A stretch of 64,000 nucleotides of DNA from Candidatus Saccharibacteria bacterium UBA3723 (GCA_002371895.1 DFHM01000007.1:1-64000), one strand, 5' to 3'. Positions 1 through 8,305 are shown, numbered from the stretch's first letter. Program-made: numbers and translations. Notes: generated by a model not told the origin, from the letters alone.

Positions 1-324
1 ATTATCTTTGCTGGTTTTGTCGGCCAAAGCATCTACGATCAAAACCAGATGTATATCACCAACTTCCGTGCTATCCAGAAGCAGCGCACCTCACTCTTCG
101 CAAACTCTACTAATATCATTAAACTTAGCCGTATCGAGGATATCTCTTGGCGCCAGAAGTCTCTTAGTGACCACATCCTAAATATTGGCACCCTCCGCAT
201 GTCCACGGTCGGCGAAGAAACCACCTACACCTTCCCATGGCTCGCAACGCCACAAGACGAAGTAAAGACAATCTCCCACCTCGTCGCCGAAAACCACCAC
301 GGCAAACCAGAAGAAGCAAAATAA
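1..324 (+). CDS. PH-domain (bPH2/DUF304-like) membrane protein, C-terminal part
   Basis: Open from the first base in frame 1 and ending at a TAA at 322-324, so the N-terminus lies outside the window. The visible 107 residues read as the end of a bacterial PH-like domain of the YdbS/YdbT type: an YITNFRAIQKQ strand, an SRIEDISWRQ segment, an ILNIGTLRMST strand and a TYTFPWLATP strand, followed by a short basic/acidic tail. Family members are membrane proteins of unknown role with a cytoplasmic or surface PH fold. A strong terminator follows directly. The family call rests on motif resemblance only. Confidence 0.65.
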   Translation: MIFAGFVGQSIYDQNQMYITNFRAIQKQRTSLFANSTNIIKLSRIEDISWRQKSLSDHILNIGTLRMSTVGEETTYTFPWLATPQDEVKTISHLVAENHHGKPEEAK

Positions 325-330
325 TTCATC

Positions 331-357
331 AAAAAATCCCCCAATCGGGGGATTTTT
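331..357. terminator. Bidirectional intrinsic terminator
   Basis: A-rich tract, CCCCC/GGGGG stem with an AAT loop, then a T-run. It closes the PH-domain gene and, read on the other strand, the convergent pilin-like gene ending at 369. Confidence 0.85.
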
Positions 358-368
358 GTTTACTAAAT

Positions 369-761
369 CTAGTGGCGACTATTTTTGACGTAAGTGTCTT
401 CTTTTTCCATTGTCGCACGGAGGCTGTAGGACTTACATTCGCCATTCTCGCAATTAGTACCTTCGTAGCTGTAATCGCTATCTTCCTGCCATAGCGCGAC
501 ACCGTATGGGTCAGTAAATAGCTGTGGGTCGATCCATGGTAAAACGTCTTCGCTTTCGATTGTTTCTGGATAGTTTTTGTGCTCGGCGTAATAACCTTCC
601 TCGAGCGCATAATACATAGCGTTAATCGCAACTTTGCGCTTTTCGTCGCGATCCATCGCATCAACGTTGACTTTCTGTAAGAAGAATAGGACTACAAAAA
701 TCCCTACAAATACAATACAAAGAATAAGTTCAAGTACTGTAAAACCTTTTTTCGTATTCAT
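369..761 (-). CDS. Type IV pilin-like protein
   Basis: 130 residues. The N-terminus has a class III prepilin signal: short basic leader (NTKK), Gly at -1, then FTVLE with Glu at +5, followed by a single hydrophobic helix to about residue 27. The rest is an acidic globular domain with a Cys pair (NCENGEC) near the C-terminus. It would be processed by a prepilin peptidase and packed into a pilus or pseudopilus. The frame is open further upstream, but ATG 761 is chosen because the pilin leader starts there and a -10 box TACAAT (773 to 768) ends six bases before it, making the message leaderless. It is divergent from the FemAB-like gene at 807. No other pilus assembly gene is adjacent. Confidence 0.8.
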   Translation of the reverse strand: MNTKKGFTVLELILCIVFVGIFVVLFFLQKVNVDAMDRDEKRKVAINAMYYALEEGYYAEHKNYPETIESEDVLPWIDPQLFTDPYGVALWQEDSDYSYEGTNCENGECKSYSLRATMEKEDTYVKNSRH

Positions 762-767
762 AAGTAC

Positions 768-799
768 ATTGTACCACGCCAAAGATGGCGTGATAAAAT
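768..799. promoter_or_regulatory. Divergent promoter pair, pilin-like gene / FemAB-like gene
   Basis: Reverse -10 TACAAT (773 to 768) serves the pilin-like gene at 761 with a 6-nt gap; forward -10 TAAAAT (794-799) serves the gene at 807 with a 7-nt gap. A CGCC...GGCG inverted repeat lies between them. Both messages would start at or next to the start codon. Confidence 0.65.
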
Positions 800-806
800 A
801 TAGACA

Positions 807-1811
807 ATGATAAAGCCCTATATTACTACTGATGCAAAAGAATGGAATTCTGTCGTAGATAAACATTTTGGTCATCCACTTCAGAGTTTTGGCTGGGGAG
901 AAGTGAAAGCCGGCTATGGCTGGACGCCAACCCGTATCATCTTTAAAGATGGCGAAAAAACCATTGGTGGCGCACAAGTATTGCGCCGCAAATTACCAAA
1001 GCCTTTCGGTAGCATGATGTATGTTCCGCGTGGTCCATTCTGCGAAAAGAAGTATCGTGGCCAAATCCTAGAATCTTTGGCCAAGTGGGCGAGAGTCCAG
1101 GACGAAAAATGTGTAGAGCTTGTTTGTGAGCCAGAATGGACTGAGCAGCCAGAAAGTAGCCGTAAGCTCGGTTGGCGCACTACCAAGAATCACATCTTAC
1201 TTCCTGGCACAGTTTTGATTGATCTCACTCAAAATCCAGACGAAATGCTTGCTGCGATGCCAAAGACGCGTCGTCAAGACATCAAGAAATATCTCCGCAA
1301 TGGCTTCCAGCTCGAACCCGCAAAAACCGAAGAGGATTTCGAGGCCTGCCTAAACATCTATAAAGAGATTGCCGCTCGCGACAAATTCAACCTTCACGTC
1401 GACGAATATTACCACGACATTTGGCAAAAAACCGGCAAATATAATCGCCTCCTTATGCTCAAAAATCCAGAGGATGGGGAAGTTATTGCTTTTCAGTGGG
1501 CGCTTATTTCTAATGGTTTTGCATTTGCGCTATTTGCGGGTGTCGGTGCGCGCGGTCGCAAGATGCGTGTCAACGCTGGCGCCAAGTGGCAATGCATGCA
1601 AGACCTTCACAAAGACGGCGTAGATAAATACGATCTTAATGGCTTGTTGAACGACGGCGTCGACACCTATAAGAAGGCCTTCAAAGGAGAAGAGGTGCAT
1701 TATATTGGCTCTCTCGAACTTCCACTTTCTGGCTGGTATCAGATTTATACAAAGGCCCTTCCGGCCGGCAAAAAAGCGCTTCATGCGCTTGATAAAATTC
1801 GAAAAAAATAA
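807..1811 (+). CDS. FemAB/FemX-like peptidoglycan interpeptide-bridge aminoacyltransferase
   Basis: 334 residues, typical for the FemABX family, which adds amino acids from aminoacyl-tRNA to the lipid II stem peptide at the cytoplasmic face of the membrane. Seen in the sequence: an N-terminal LQSFGWGEVKAGYGW segment (the family's S/QxWGxxK region), an MMYVPRGPFC motif, the TRRQDIKKYLRNG helix and a second GNAT-like half with IAFQWALIS and YDLNGLL. No serine-tRNA-ligase-like coiled insert is obvious. Leaderless start: TAAAAT at 794-799 and no Shine-Dalgarno. Which amino acid is added cannot be read from sequence. A lone FemX-like enzyme fits the Gram-positive style envelope implied by MurA, MurJ and sortase genes here. 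Confidence 0.85.
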   Translation: MIKPYITTDAKEWNSVVDKHFGHPLQSFGWGEVKAGYGWTPTRIIFKDGEKTIGGAQVLRRKLPKPFGSMMYVPRGPFCEKKYRGQILESLAKWARVQDEKCVELVCEPEWTEQPESSRKLGWRTTKNHILLPGTVLIDLTQNPDEMLAAMPKTRRQDIKKYLRNGFQLEPAKTEEDFEACLNIYKEIAARDKFNLHVDEYYHDIWQKTGKYNRLLMLKNPEDGEVIAFQWALISNGFAFALFAGVGARGRKMRVNAGAKWQCMQDLHKDGVDKYDLNGLLNDGVDTYKKAFKGEEVHYIGSLELPLSGWYQIYTKALPAGKKALHALDKIRKK

Positions 1812-1918
1812 ATACCCTTTCAATGGTAGCACCGACTGGGATCGAACCAGTGACCTTAGGCTTATGAGTCCTACGCTCTAACCAGCTGAGCTACGGTGCC
1901 ACTAATGAAAAGGTATTT
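1810..1918. repeat. Inverted repeat flanking tRNA-Met
   Basis: Arms AAATACCCTTTCA (1810-1822) and TGAAAAGGTATTT (1906-1918) are complementary except for one G-U-type position and lie just outside the tRNA. In the minus-strand transcript the 5' leader would pair with the 3' trailer, and the trailer is followed by a U-rich run, so the pairing may double as processing stem and terminator. Confidence 0.6.
1824..1900 (-). tRNA. tRNA-Met (CAT)
   Basis: 77-nt cloverleaf including an encoded CCA (1824-1826). Acceptor stem begins GGCACCG; D-arm GCTCAG-TTAGAGC; anticodon loop CTCATAA; T-arm GGTTCGATCC. The CAT anticodon means elongator Met or, if modified, Ile2; it lacks the initiator CCC/GGG anticodon stem. 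Unlike the other tRNAs here it has a 5' leader of about 20 nt, with TATACT at 1933 to 1928. Confidence 0.9.
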
Positions 1919-1957
1919 ACTCAAAAAAGTATATCATAAGATGGCAGCTTTGTCATC

Positions 1958-3985
1958 TTATTTCTTCTTCTTGAAAACAATTGCAGTGCGGCAAGGTAGA
2001 TAAATCTCAAAACCTTGACCGCGTTTTTCATCTTCTTGCGCATAATAAACATACTTTTTGCTAATACGTTCTTGGCCACCAAAATCTGCATCGTCAGAAG
2101 AGAAGATCGCAGTATATTCACCAAGCCCGGTCGGGTGTGTATGGAGGAAGAAATTAGTTAAAGAATTGCTTGGATGAAAATTGAATACGAATAATAATTC
2201 GCCGCGCGCAAAAGCGATAACCTTATTTTTCTCATCAATCCAAAGATTTTCCGCGGCCGGCTTATTCATCAAGCGATATTTCTTTGCAAGTTTAATCATC
2301 GCTTTGTCAAAGTTATTCAACCACTCATATTTTAGGAAACCATTATCGACTAACGACCATTGGCGACGTGCATATTTAAAGTCCCAACCATTGCCTTCGC
2401 GCGGAAAATCAATCCATTCCGGATGGCCAAATTCATTGCCCATGAAATTTAGATATGCCTCACAGCTTAGCGATAGTGTCGCAAGGCGCATAAGTTTGTG
2501 CATTGCAATTGCGCGGTCGATAACAGGGGAATGATAGGCTTTATTCATGCCGGTATACATTTCGGCATCTGCCATACGGAAAATCAATGTCTTATCGCCG
2601 ACCAATGCCTGATCATGGGATTCGGTATAGCCGACACTTTTTTCTTGTGGGCGTCTGGTAGATAATTCATGCCAAAGCCTGTGCATGTCGCGCTTTTCGT
2701 CGCGTTCGTCCACTACGCTCTTTGCCCAATAATCCGGAATTCCCATCGCGAGGCGATAGTCGAAACCAATCCCGCCCCATTTTATAGGCAAGCACATACC
2801 TGGCATACCGCTCATATCTTCCGCGATCGTAATAGCGTTAGGATTCTTTTCGTGAATTAATTCATTTGCCAACTGCAGATAAGTCAAAGCATCTACATCG
2901 GTATTTAAGCTGAAATATTTGTCGTAGCTCATAAAATCCGTGCCAAGGCCATGATCGTGATAGCACATGCTCGTCACGCCATCAAAACGGAAACCATCAA
3001 AGTGAAATTCGTCCATCCAGTAGGCAAGGTTTGAAAGCAAGAAATGGATCACTTCGTATTTGGCATAATTAAATAATTTCGTGCCCCATGCAGGGTGATT
3101 GCCAGCATTGCCAGAAAGGAAGAATTGCGTGCGCGTTCCGTCAAACATATTGATGCCTTCTGCGGTATTTGCGCTCGCATGTGAATGCACAATATCAATC
3201 AAAACTGAAAGACCTAATTTGTGTGCCTTATTAATCAAATATTTCAAATCATCTGGCGTACCATACCAACTAGAAGAAGCGAAGAAATTCGTTACTTGGT
3301 AGCCGAAGGAAGCATAGTATGGATGTTCCTGAATCGCCATCAATTGAACCGCGGTATAACCATCGTCAACGATGCGTGGCAAAATATTATCCGCAAACTC
3401 GCGGTAGCTGCCAATGCCACCTTTTTCTTGCGCCATACCAACGTGCGCTTCGTAAATAAATAACTGATTGTTTTTGTTGTCTCTATATCCAGAATCAGTC
3501 CAGCGGAAAGCTTTTTCTGGCGCCCAAATTACACCAACAAAACTTTTGTCTTTTTTGTCTTGAACTACGCGATGAATATAGAGTGGAATGCGGTCAAAAG
3601 TTCGGCCGTTGCGAATTATCTGCACCTTTACTTTTTGACCATGCTTCAATACATCTTTGCCTTTTAATTCAATCTCCCAAATGCCGCCAGGTCTTAATTC
3701 GAGCGGATGGGAAGTGCGGTTCCATTTATTAAAATCGCCAATCAAATTCACCGCGTCAGCACCTGGTGCCCATTCGCGATATAGCCAACCAGTTTTCGTG
3801 CGAAAAAATCCGAATTTTTTGTGACCGTCTGCAAAAGATTCCAAATCTTTTTTACCCCCAAGCAAACCCTCGCGTACTTCTTCATAGCGATCCATACGCA
3901 ATTCAATGTCGCTTGTAAAAGGCTTCAACCATGGGTCGATTTCGAGTATTTTGTAGTCGGTCTTTTTTACTTTTATTTTGCCCAT
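1958..3985 (-). CDS. glgB: 1,4-alpha-glucan branching enzyme, GH13 eukaryote-like type
   Basis: 675 residues. It transfers alpha-1,4-glucan segments to a 6-position, making branched glycogen-like polymer in the cytoplasm. N-terminal CBM48-like region with WLYREWAPGADAVNLIGDFN (about residues 67-86), then the GH13 barrel: nucleophile Asp335 in GFRFDGV, acid/base Glu389 in ITIAEDMSG, and Asp458 in ESHDQALVG. These match the shorter eukaryote-like branching enzymes rather than the longer E. coli type. ATG 3985 has GGAAAG about 8 nt upstream; a longer reading frame exists but runs through the tRNA-Ser gene. The gene lies 25 nt behind tRNA-Ser and probably shares its promoter. No glycogen synthase is in the window. 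Confidence 0.9.
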   Translation of the reverse strand: MGKIKVKKTDYKILEIDPWLKPFTSDIELRMDRYEEVREGLLGGKKDLESFADGHKKFGFFRTKTGWLYREWAPGADAVNLIGDFNKWNRTSHPLELRPGGIWEIELKGKDVLKHGQKVKVQIIRNGRTFDRIPLYIHRVVQDKKDKSFVGVIWAPEKAFRWTDSGYRDNKNNQLFIYEAHVGMAQEKGGIGSYREFADNILPRIVDDGYTAVQLMAIQEHPYYASFGYQVTNFFASSSWYGTPDDLKYLINKAHKLGLSVLIDIVHSHASANTAEGINMFDGTRTQFFLSGNAGNHPAWGTKLFNYAKYEVIHFLLSNLAYWMDEFHFDGFRFDGVTSMCYHDHGLGTDFMSYDKYFSLNTDVDALTYLQLANELIHEKNPNAITIAEDMSGMPGMCLPIKWGGIGFDYRLAMGIPDYWAKSVVDERDEKRDMHRLWHELSTRRPQEKSVGYTESHDQALVGDKTLIFRMADAEMYTGMNKAYHSPVIDRAIAMHKLMRLATLSLSCEAYLNFMGNEFGHPEWIDFPREGNGWDFKYARRQWSLVDNGFLKYEWLNNFDKAMIKLAKKYRLMNKPAAENLWIDEKNKVIAFARGELLFVFNFHPSNSLTNFFLHTHPTGLGEYTAIFSSDDADFGGQERISKKYVYYAQEDEKRGQGFEIYLPCRTAIVFKKKK

Positions 3986-4010
3986 AAATAAATCTTTCCA
4001 CTGACAAAAA

Positions 4011-4099
4011 TGGCGGAAGGAGTGAGATTCGAACTCACGGTGGCTATTAACCACGCCGGTTTTCAAGACCGGTGCCTTAAACCGCTCGGCCATCCTTCC
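4011..4099 (-). tRNA. tRNA-Ser (TGA)
   Basis: 89 nt with a long variable arm, encoded CCA (4011-4013), acceptor GGAAGGA/TCCTTCC and anticodon TGA in loop CTTGAAA. The -10 box TATAAT (4115 to 4110) ends 10 nt upstream of the mature 5' end. Confidence 0.93.
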
Positions 4100-4109
4100 A
4101 CTAGAGAAA

Positions 4110-4124
4110 ATTATACCATACAAT
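4110..4124. promoter_or_regulatory. Back-to-back divergent -10 boxes, tRNA-Ser / dut
   Basis: TATAAT on the minus strand (4115 to 4110) and TACAAT on the plus strand (4119-4124) are separated by only three bases. The first drives tRNA-Ser-glgB, the second dut. Confidence 0.65.
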
Positions 4125-4130
4125 GCTACA

Positions 4131-4577
4131 ATGTCTTCAGATATGAAGATGAAAATAATAAAGTTTTATGACGACGCAATTATCCCGCAATACCAAACCG
4201 CTGGTGCTGCTGGTTTTGATTTTTGCGCGCACATTTCTGAGCCGTATACGCTGAAGCCGGGCGAAATTAAAGCCTTTGGTACTGGCGTTGGCGTGGAGAT
4301 TCCGAAGGGCTACGAGCTTCAAATCCGTAGCCGCAGCGGCTTGGCGTATAAACACCAAATATCGTTACTGAACGGCATCGGCACTATTGATTCTGACTAT
4401 CGTGGCGAGATGTCCGTATTGCTCAAAAACCATAGTGATGTAGATTTTGTCGTTGAGCCAGGTATGCGCATCGCGCAAGGCGTCGTAGCAAAATACACCC
4501 ACGTAGAGTGGGAAGAAGTATCCGAGCTATCTGAAACTGAGCGCTCTGGCGGATTCGGCAGTACCGGTTTGAAATAA
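4131..4577 (+). CDS. dut: dUTP diphosphatase (dUTPase)
   Basis: 148 residues, the usual size of the homotrimeric enzyme that hydrolyses dUTP to dUMP and pyrophosphate. All five family motifs are visible: AGAAGFDF; RSRSGLAYK; LLNGIGTIDSDYRGE with the catalytic Asp; RIAQGVV; and the C-terminal P-loop-like RSGGFGSTG. ATG 4131 sits six bases after TACAAT (4119-4124), consistent with a leaderless message. In-frame ATGs at 4143 and 4149 would remove only a few non-conserved residues and cannot be excluded. Convergent with yebC across a shared terminator. Confidence 0.93.
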   Translation: MSSDMKMKIIKFYDDAIIPQYQTAGAAGFDFCAHISEPYTLKPGEIKAFGTGVGVEIPKGYELQIRSRSGLAYKHQISLLNGIGTIDSDYRGEMSVLLKNHSDVDFVVEPGMRIAQGVVAKYTHVEWEEVSELSETERSGGFGSTGLK

Positions 4578-4579
4578 AA

Positions 4580-4604
4580 AAAGAAGCCCCGCGGGGCCTC
4601 TTTC
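4580..4604. terminator. Bidirectional terminator between dut and yebC
   Basis: A-rich run, AAGAAGCCCC/GGGGCCTCTTT stem around CG, then T-rich sequence. It abuts the yebC stop codon. Confidence 0.85.
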
Positions 4605-5306
4605 TTATTCTGCGTTTGTATGGACTGCAACTACATCGTCCAAATCGTCGATTGCGTCGAGGATTTTTTCGACTTTCGCTGAAGTCTCGTCATCAACTGC
4701 AACGGTGCTGTTTGGAACATATTGCAATTCTGCTGAATCGACTTCGATGCCGGCTTCAATTAAGTTGCCGCGTACTTTCATTAAGTCGGTTGCGGCGGTA
4801 TAAATTGTAGTGCCATCTTCTTCGTCCGCTACGTCTTCTGCGCCAGCGTCTAATGCTGCCATCATAAGATCGTCGCCCTTCGCCTTCGTAAAGATTACGC
4901 CTTTACGCGTAAATTGGAACATAACAGATCCAGGGTTTGCCATGCGGCCACCGTTCTTTTCTAGGGTGTGGCGCACTTCTGGCATCGTGCGGTTCTTGTT
5001 GTCGGTTGCAACTTCGATAATGATGCCGACGCCACCAGGGCCGTAGGCTTCGTAAGTTTCTTCAATCAAAGCAGCGGCGTTCTTGTCTGCAACGCGAGCA
5101 ATTGCGCGCTCAATATTAGCCTTTGGCATATTGGCGAGGCGTGCTTTTTCAAGAACCATTGCAAGGGAAGGGTTCATAGCGGGGTCGGTACCACTACGTG
5201 CAGCGATTGCGATTTGGTTGCCGATTTTTGTAAACAACGCACCGCGCTTTGCGTCAACGACGGCCTTCTGGCGCTTGGTGGTTGCCCATTTACTGTGTCC
5301 GCTCAT
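4605..5306 (-). CDS. yebC: YebC/PmpR (TACO1) family protein
   Basis: 233 residues. Classical N-terminus MSGHSKWATTKRQKAVVDAKRG and the family signature AYGPGGVGIIIEVATDNKNRT. Family members act as translation factors that relieve stalling on proline stretches (YebC/TACO1) or as DNA-binding regulators; the sequence does not separate the two. ATG 5306 is preceded by GGGAG (about 5312-5316). A probable -10 TAAAAT (5350 to 5345) gives a leader of about 30 nt. The many Pro/Ala-rich proteins in this window are plausible clients, which is inference. Confidence 0.92.
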   Translation of the reverse strand: MSGHSKWATTKRQKAVVDAKRGALFTKIGNQIAIAARSGTDPAMNPSLAMVLEKARLANMPKANIERAIARVADKNAAALIEETYEAYGPGGVGIIIEVATDNKNRTMPEVRHTLEKNGGRMANPGSVMFQFTRKGVIFTKAKGDDLMMAALDAGAEDVADEEDGTTIYTAATDLMKVRGNLIEAGIEVDSAELQYVPNSTVAVDDETSAKVEKILDAIDDLDDVVAVHTNAE

Positions 5307-5457
5307 TGGAACTCCCTTATTATTTATTATCTGTAATTTTCTTTATTTTAACATATTCACCCCTATAAAGCAAAAACTATCATGCTGATGCTTTTTCTGT
5401 TTTGGCCAAGGTGTTACTTTTTGGGTTATAAAAAATAACGAAAGGAGAAAAAGCAGA

Positions 5458-5853
5458 ATGCTCTATCTAAGAAAGATGAAGTTTTCTGAAGAAGAACTAA
5501 ACAAATTAAAAACTGAATATGATGGCTACCTATGGACCGCTATCGACATCCACAGAGGAATTATTACAGCCGGCGACGAATACCTTGCCGACTTGCGCGA
5601 TTTTCTTTTGATGAAGCGCAGCAAGCCAGAGGATATTCTTTGCGCGGGCCTCAATCTCGAAACGGGGGAGATTTTTTATCCCGTATTAATAAACCGTCGC
5701 AACCCTTATGTAAAAAAGGATGGCATACCGGACGTATTCCGCGAGCGCGTCGACACGCTAATGCGATATTTCTTTGAATATATTCCAAATTACCAGGAGG
5801 AACGAAATCGCCCGCGCTATTCAAACAAGCCTACACCACTATCCTTTAACTAG
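5458..5853 (+). CDS. Small hypothetical protein, possibly DUF5674-like
   Basis: 131 residues with no signal peptide or membrane helix. The core reads AIDIHRGIITAGDEYLADL...DILCAGLNLETGEIFYPVLINRR and resembles from memory DUF5674, a small uncharacterised family common in CPR bacteria (VVDI...GGELH...WGINL...INIRP pattern). Function unknown. AAAGGAG about 8 nt upstream of ATG 5458 fixes the start; ATG 5476 is a weaker alternative. It lies just ahead of recA in the same direction but recA has its own -10 box. The assignment needs a profile search. Confidence 0.7.
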   Translation: MLYLRKMKFSEEELNKLKTEYDGYLWTAIDIHRGIITAGDEYLADLRDFLLMKRSKPEDILCAGLNLETGEIFYPVLINRRNPYVKKDGIPDVFRERVDTLMRYFFEYIPNYQEERNRPRYSNKPTPLSFN

Positions 5854-5904
5854 ATTTTAAAACGCTTATCAGATAAAATATAACTAACAAGAAGGAGGTT
5901 TTAA

Positions 5905-6960
5905 GTGGCTAAGAAAAGTCAGGAAGCGGTGGGCGCAGATAAAGCAGCGAAGTCGAAGGATACAGCTCAGGATGATGGAAAGAAGCAGGCCCTAAACTTA
6001 GCTCTATCTCAGATTACAAAACAATTTGGCGACGGCTCTATTATGAAACTTGGCGAGCATTCCAAGATTGACGTCGAGCTATTTTCGTCAGGCTCTCTTG
6101 CCTTGGATTTGGCATTGGGCGGCGGTTATCCAAAAGGCCGCATTATCGAGATTTATGGTCCAGAATCCTCTGGTAAGACTACTCTCGCTTTGCATGCAAT
6201 CGCAGAGATTCAGAAGCAGGGCGGTCAGGCTGCATTTATCGATGCAGAGCATGCACTCGATCCATCATATGCACGCAAAATTGGTGTAGATACTGGGAAC
6301 TTATTGATTTCCCAGCCAGACAACGGCGAGCAGGCACTCGAGATTTGTGAGACATTGGTTCGCTCTGGCGCCGTAGATCTCATTGTTGTAGACTCTGTCG
6401 CGGCCCTCGTGCCACAGGCAGAAATCGATGGCGATATGGGCGATTCACAGATGGGCCTCCAGGCGCGCCTCATGTCTCAGGCTATGCGCAAACTAACCGG
6501 CGTCATCAGCAAGACCAAAGCAACTGTTATATTTATTAACCAGATTCGCATGAAGATTGGTGTACTCTTTGGTAACCCAGAGACCACTACTGGTGGTAAT
6601 GCTTTGAAGTTCTACGCTTCTGTTCGTATTGATATTCGTCGCATTGGTCAGATTAAGGATGGCGACAATGTTTCCGGTAACCGTACAAAGATTAAAGTTG
6701 TAAAGAACAAGATTGCTGCACCGTTCCGTACGGCAGAATTCGATATCATGTACAACGAAGGCATCAGTAAGACTGGTGACGTGCTCGATCTTGGTGTCAA
6801 TTATGGCGTCATAGACAAAGCTGGCGCATTCTTCAAATACAATGGCGAAACGATCGGCCAGGGCCGCGAAGCCGTAAAGAAACTCTTCAAAGAAAAGCCA
6901 GAACTTATGGCCGAAATTGAAGGTAAGGTTCGCGAAGCTGCAAAAGCTGCTGAAGAATAA
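5905..6960 (+). CDS. recA: Recombinase RecA
   Basis: 351 residues with a GTG start. ATP-dependent strand-exchange protein that also triggers LexA-type autocleavage. Walker A GPESSGKT, the [11 protein letters not shown]alker B region, the MRKLTG and INQIRMKIG (L2) segments and [16 protein letters not shown] are all present. A charged Lys/Ala/Asp-rich N-terminal extension of about 25 residues precedes the core. The start is fixed by a strong GAAGGAGGT 6 nt upstream; -10 TAAAAT at 5874-5879 gives a short leader. The stop overlaps the recX ATG by one base (TAATG), indicating translational coupling. Confidence 0.97.
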   Translation: MAKKSQEAVGADKAAKSKDTAQDDGKKQALNLALSQITKQFGDGSIMKLGEHSKIDVELFSSGSLALDLALGGGYPKGRIIEIYGPESSGKTTLALHAIAEIQKQGGQAAFIDAEHALDPSYARKIGVDTGNLLISQPDNGEQALEICETLVRSGAVDLIVVDSVAALVPQAEIDGDMGDSQMGLQARLMSQAMRKLTGVISKTKATVIFINQIRMKIGVLFGNPETTTGGNALKFYASVRIDIRRIGQIKDGDNVSGNRTKIKVVKNKIAAPFRTAEFDIMYNEGISKTGDVLDLGVNYGVIDKAGAFFKYNGETIGQGREAVKKLFKEKPELMAEIEGKVREAAKAAEE

Positions 6961-7691
6961 TGCTTGAAACTATTACGATTTTCGACGATGAGGCTGCGGA
7001 TAAAAAGCAGTCTCATCGCATAACGGATATAAAAGAAGCCGTACGCGACAAAAATCGTGTAAATATTTACATCGATGATAAATTTTTCTGCTCTTTAGAT
7101 ATTTCGCAGGTCGTAGATTTGCATCTAAAAATTGGCAAAGAACTTTCCGAAGAAGAAAAAAGCCAACTTAAACATGCCTCAGAGTTTGGGAAGTTCTATC
7201 AACGTGCTCTAGAGTTTGCACTTATGCGTCCACGCTCTAGTAAGGAGATAAGAGATTATCTAAAAAAGAAAACATTGTCGCGTAAAGTTCGAGTCAAAAA
7301 CCGCAAGACTGGCGAGTATCAGACAAAAGAGAAGCAGGGCTTCGATGCTAGCCTTATTCAGCCTGTATATAATCGCCTCGAAGAACGCGGTTATATTGAC
7401 GACGAGCGCTTTGCAAAGTTGTGGGTTGAGAATCGTAATGTTAGCAAAGGAACTAGTGCTAAAAAACTGCGCCTAGAACTGCAACAAAAAGGAATTAGCC
7501 ATCAGATCATCGAGAAGGCTTTTAATGAAACTTCGCGCAATGATCAAGATGAACTTCAAAAAATCATCGCCAAAAAGCGCGCCAAGTATAGTGATGAGCA
7601 AAAGCTAATTCAATACTTATTGCGCGCTGGCTTCGATTATTCGGATGTTTCCGATGCGTTATCGGAATCGTCGGAATCGGACTGTTCGTAA
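6960..7691 (+). CDS. recX: RecX regulatory protein
   Basis: 243 residues. RecX binds RecA filaments and limits their activity. Family features: ALEFALMRPRSSKEI, VYNRLEERGYIDDERFAKLWVENR and the repeat KKLRLELQQKGISHQIIEKAF, with a third helical repeat towards the C-terminus. The N-terminal 60 residues are an extension with an INIYIDDKFF-like strand region, seen in longer RecX proteins. Coupled to recA. Its last 55 bases overlap antisense the 3' end of the PRC-barrel gene, and both tails are Ser/Asp/Glu-rich. Confidence 0.9.
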   Translation: MLETITIFDDEAADKKQSHRITDIKEAVRDKNRVNIYIDDKFFCSLDISQVVDLHLKIGKELSEEEKSQLKHASEFGKFYQRALEFALMRPRSSKEIRDYLKKKTLSRKVRVKNRKTGEYQTKEKQGFDASLIQPVYNRLEERGYIDDERFAKLWVENRNVSKGTSAKKLRLELQQKGISHQIIEKAFNETSRNDQDELQKIIAKKRAKYSDEQKLIQYLLRAGFDYSDVSDALSESSESDCS

Positions 7692-8272
7692 GCTGGCTTT
7701 CGGAACGGGTTAACGTATTCACGTTTTGGTGCTTCTTCAGGCTCCTCTTCGCGCTTTTCTTTCACTTTGACCTGTTCTTTTTCGTGCTTAATCGTAACTT
7801 TATAATCGTCAATTTCGATAATCTGTGAACGGTTAATTGTTAACTGCGGCTCGCCAAAAGAAGCAAAGCCAACTCGTTTTTGTACAATTAATTGATAAAC
7901 CATGAAGCTGGTTGAATCAAAAGTATAGTCGACGATTTTGCCAATCTTTTTTCCGTCAGGAGTTACGACCTTTAAGCCAATCAAATCGAAATTGAGGCCC
8001 ATTACCTCATCTAGATGGACAATGTCTTCTCGGTTTACGAAGACGTCAGTTGAATCAATGATCATGCCGTCACGGCTTAATTCACGTATGTCTTCTGTGA
8101 CTAAGATATTTCCTACTTCTGGGTCGTTCTTAATAATCGGACCATCGAGTGTGTAGGCCAAAATCTTTAAATCTTCTGGATCAATAATGGCACTGGTTGT
8201 TTCTGCTACTGGCCCACCAACATGTAGGCTCAATACAGCATTTCTAATCATTCCTGAGCCAATCACTAGCAT
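7637..8272 (-). CDS. PRC-barrel domain protein
   Basis: 211 residues. Two PRC-barrel-like segments are visible: GPVAETTSAIIDPEDLKILAY and GLKVVTPDGKKIGKIVDYTFD, followed by a predicted disordered acidic tail rich in Lys/Glu and Ser/Asp. PRC barrels occur in RimM and in proteins of unknown role; it is not RimM. No signal peptide. ATG 8272 follows AGGAGCGG by about 8 nt; the frame extends further upstream without a better start. Promoter TATAAT (8305 to 8300) overlaps that of tilS. Function unknown. Confidence 0.75.
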   Translation of the reverse strand: MLVIGSGMIRNAVLSLHVGGPVAETTSAIIDPEDLKILAYTLDGPIIKNDPEVGNILVTEDIRELSRDGMIIDSTDVFVNREDIVHLDEVMGLNFDLIGLKVVTPDGKKIGKIVDYTFDSTSFMVYQLIVQKRVGFASFGEPQLTINRSQIIEIDDYKVTIKHEKEQVKVKEKREEEPEEAPKREYVNPFRKPAYEQSDSDDSDNASETSE

Positions 8273-8295
8273 TTTTATTCCGCTCCTATTACTGA

Positions 8296-8305
8296 TAAAA
8301 TTATA
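8296..8305. promoter_or_regulatory. Overlapping divergent -10 boxes, PRC-barrel gene / tilS
   Basis: Plus-strand TAAAAT (8296-8301) and minus-strand TATAAT (8305 to 8300) share two bases, so one ten-base element could serve both directions. Confidence 0.65.

Noticed and set aside
3985..4123. Longer glgB reading frame with an extra 46-residue N-terminus
   Set aside because: It is the translation of the tRNA-Ser gene; ATG 3985 with a ribosome site is the natural start.
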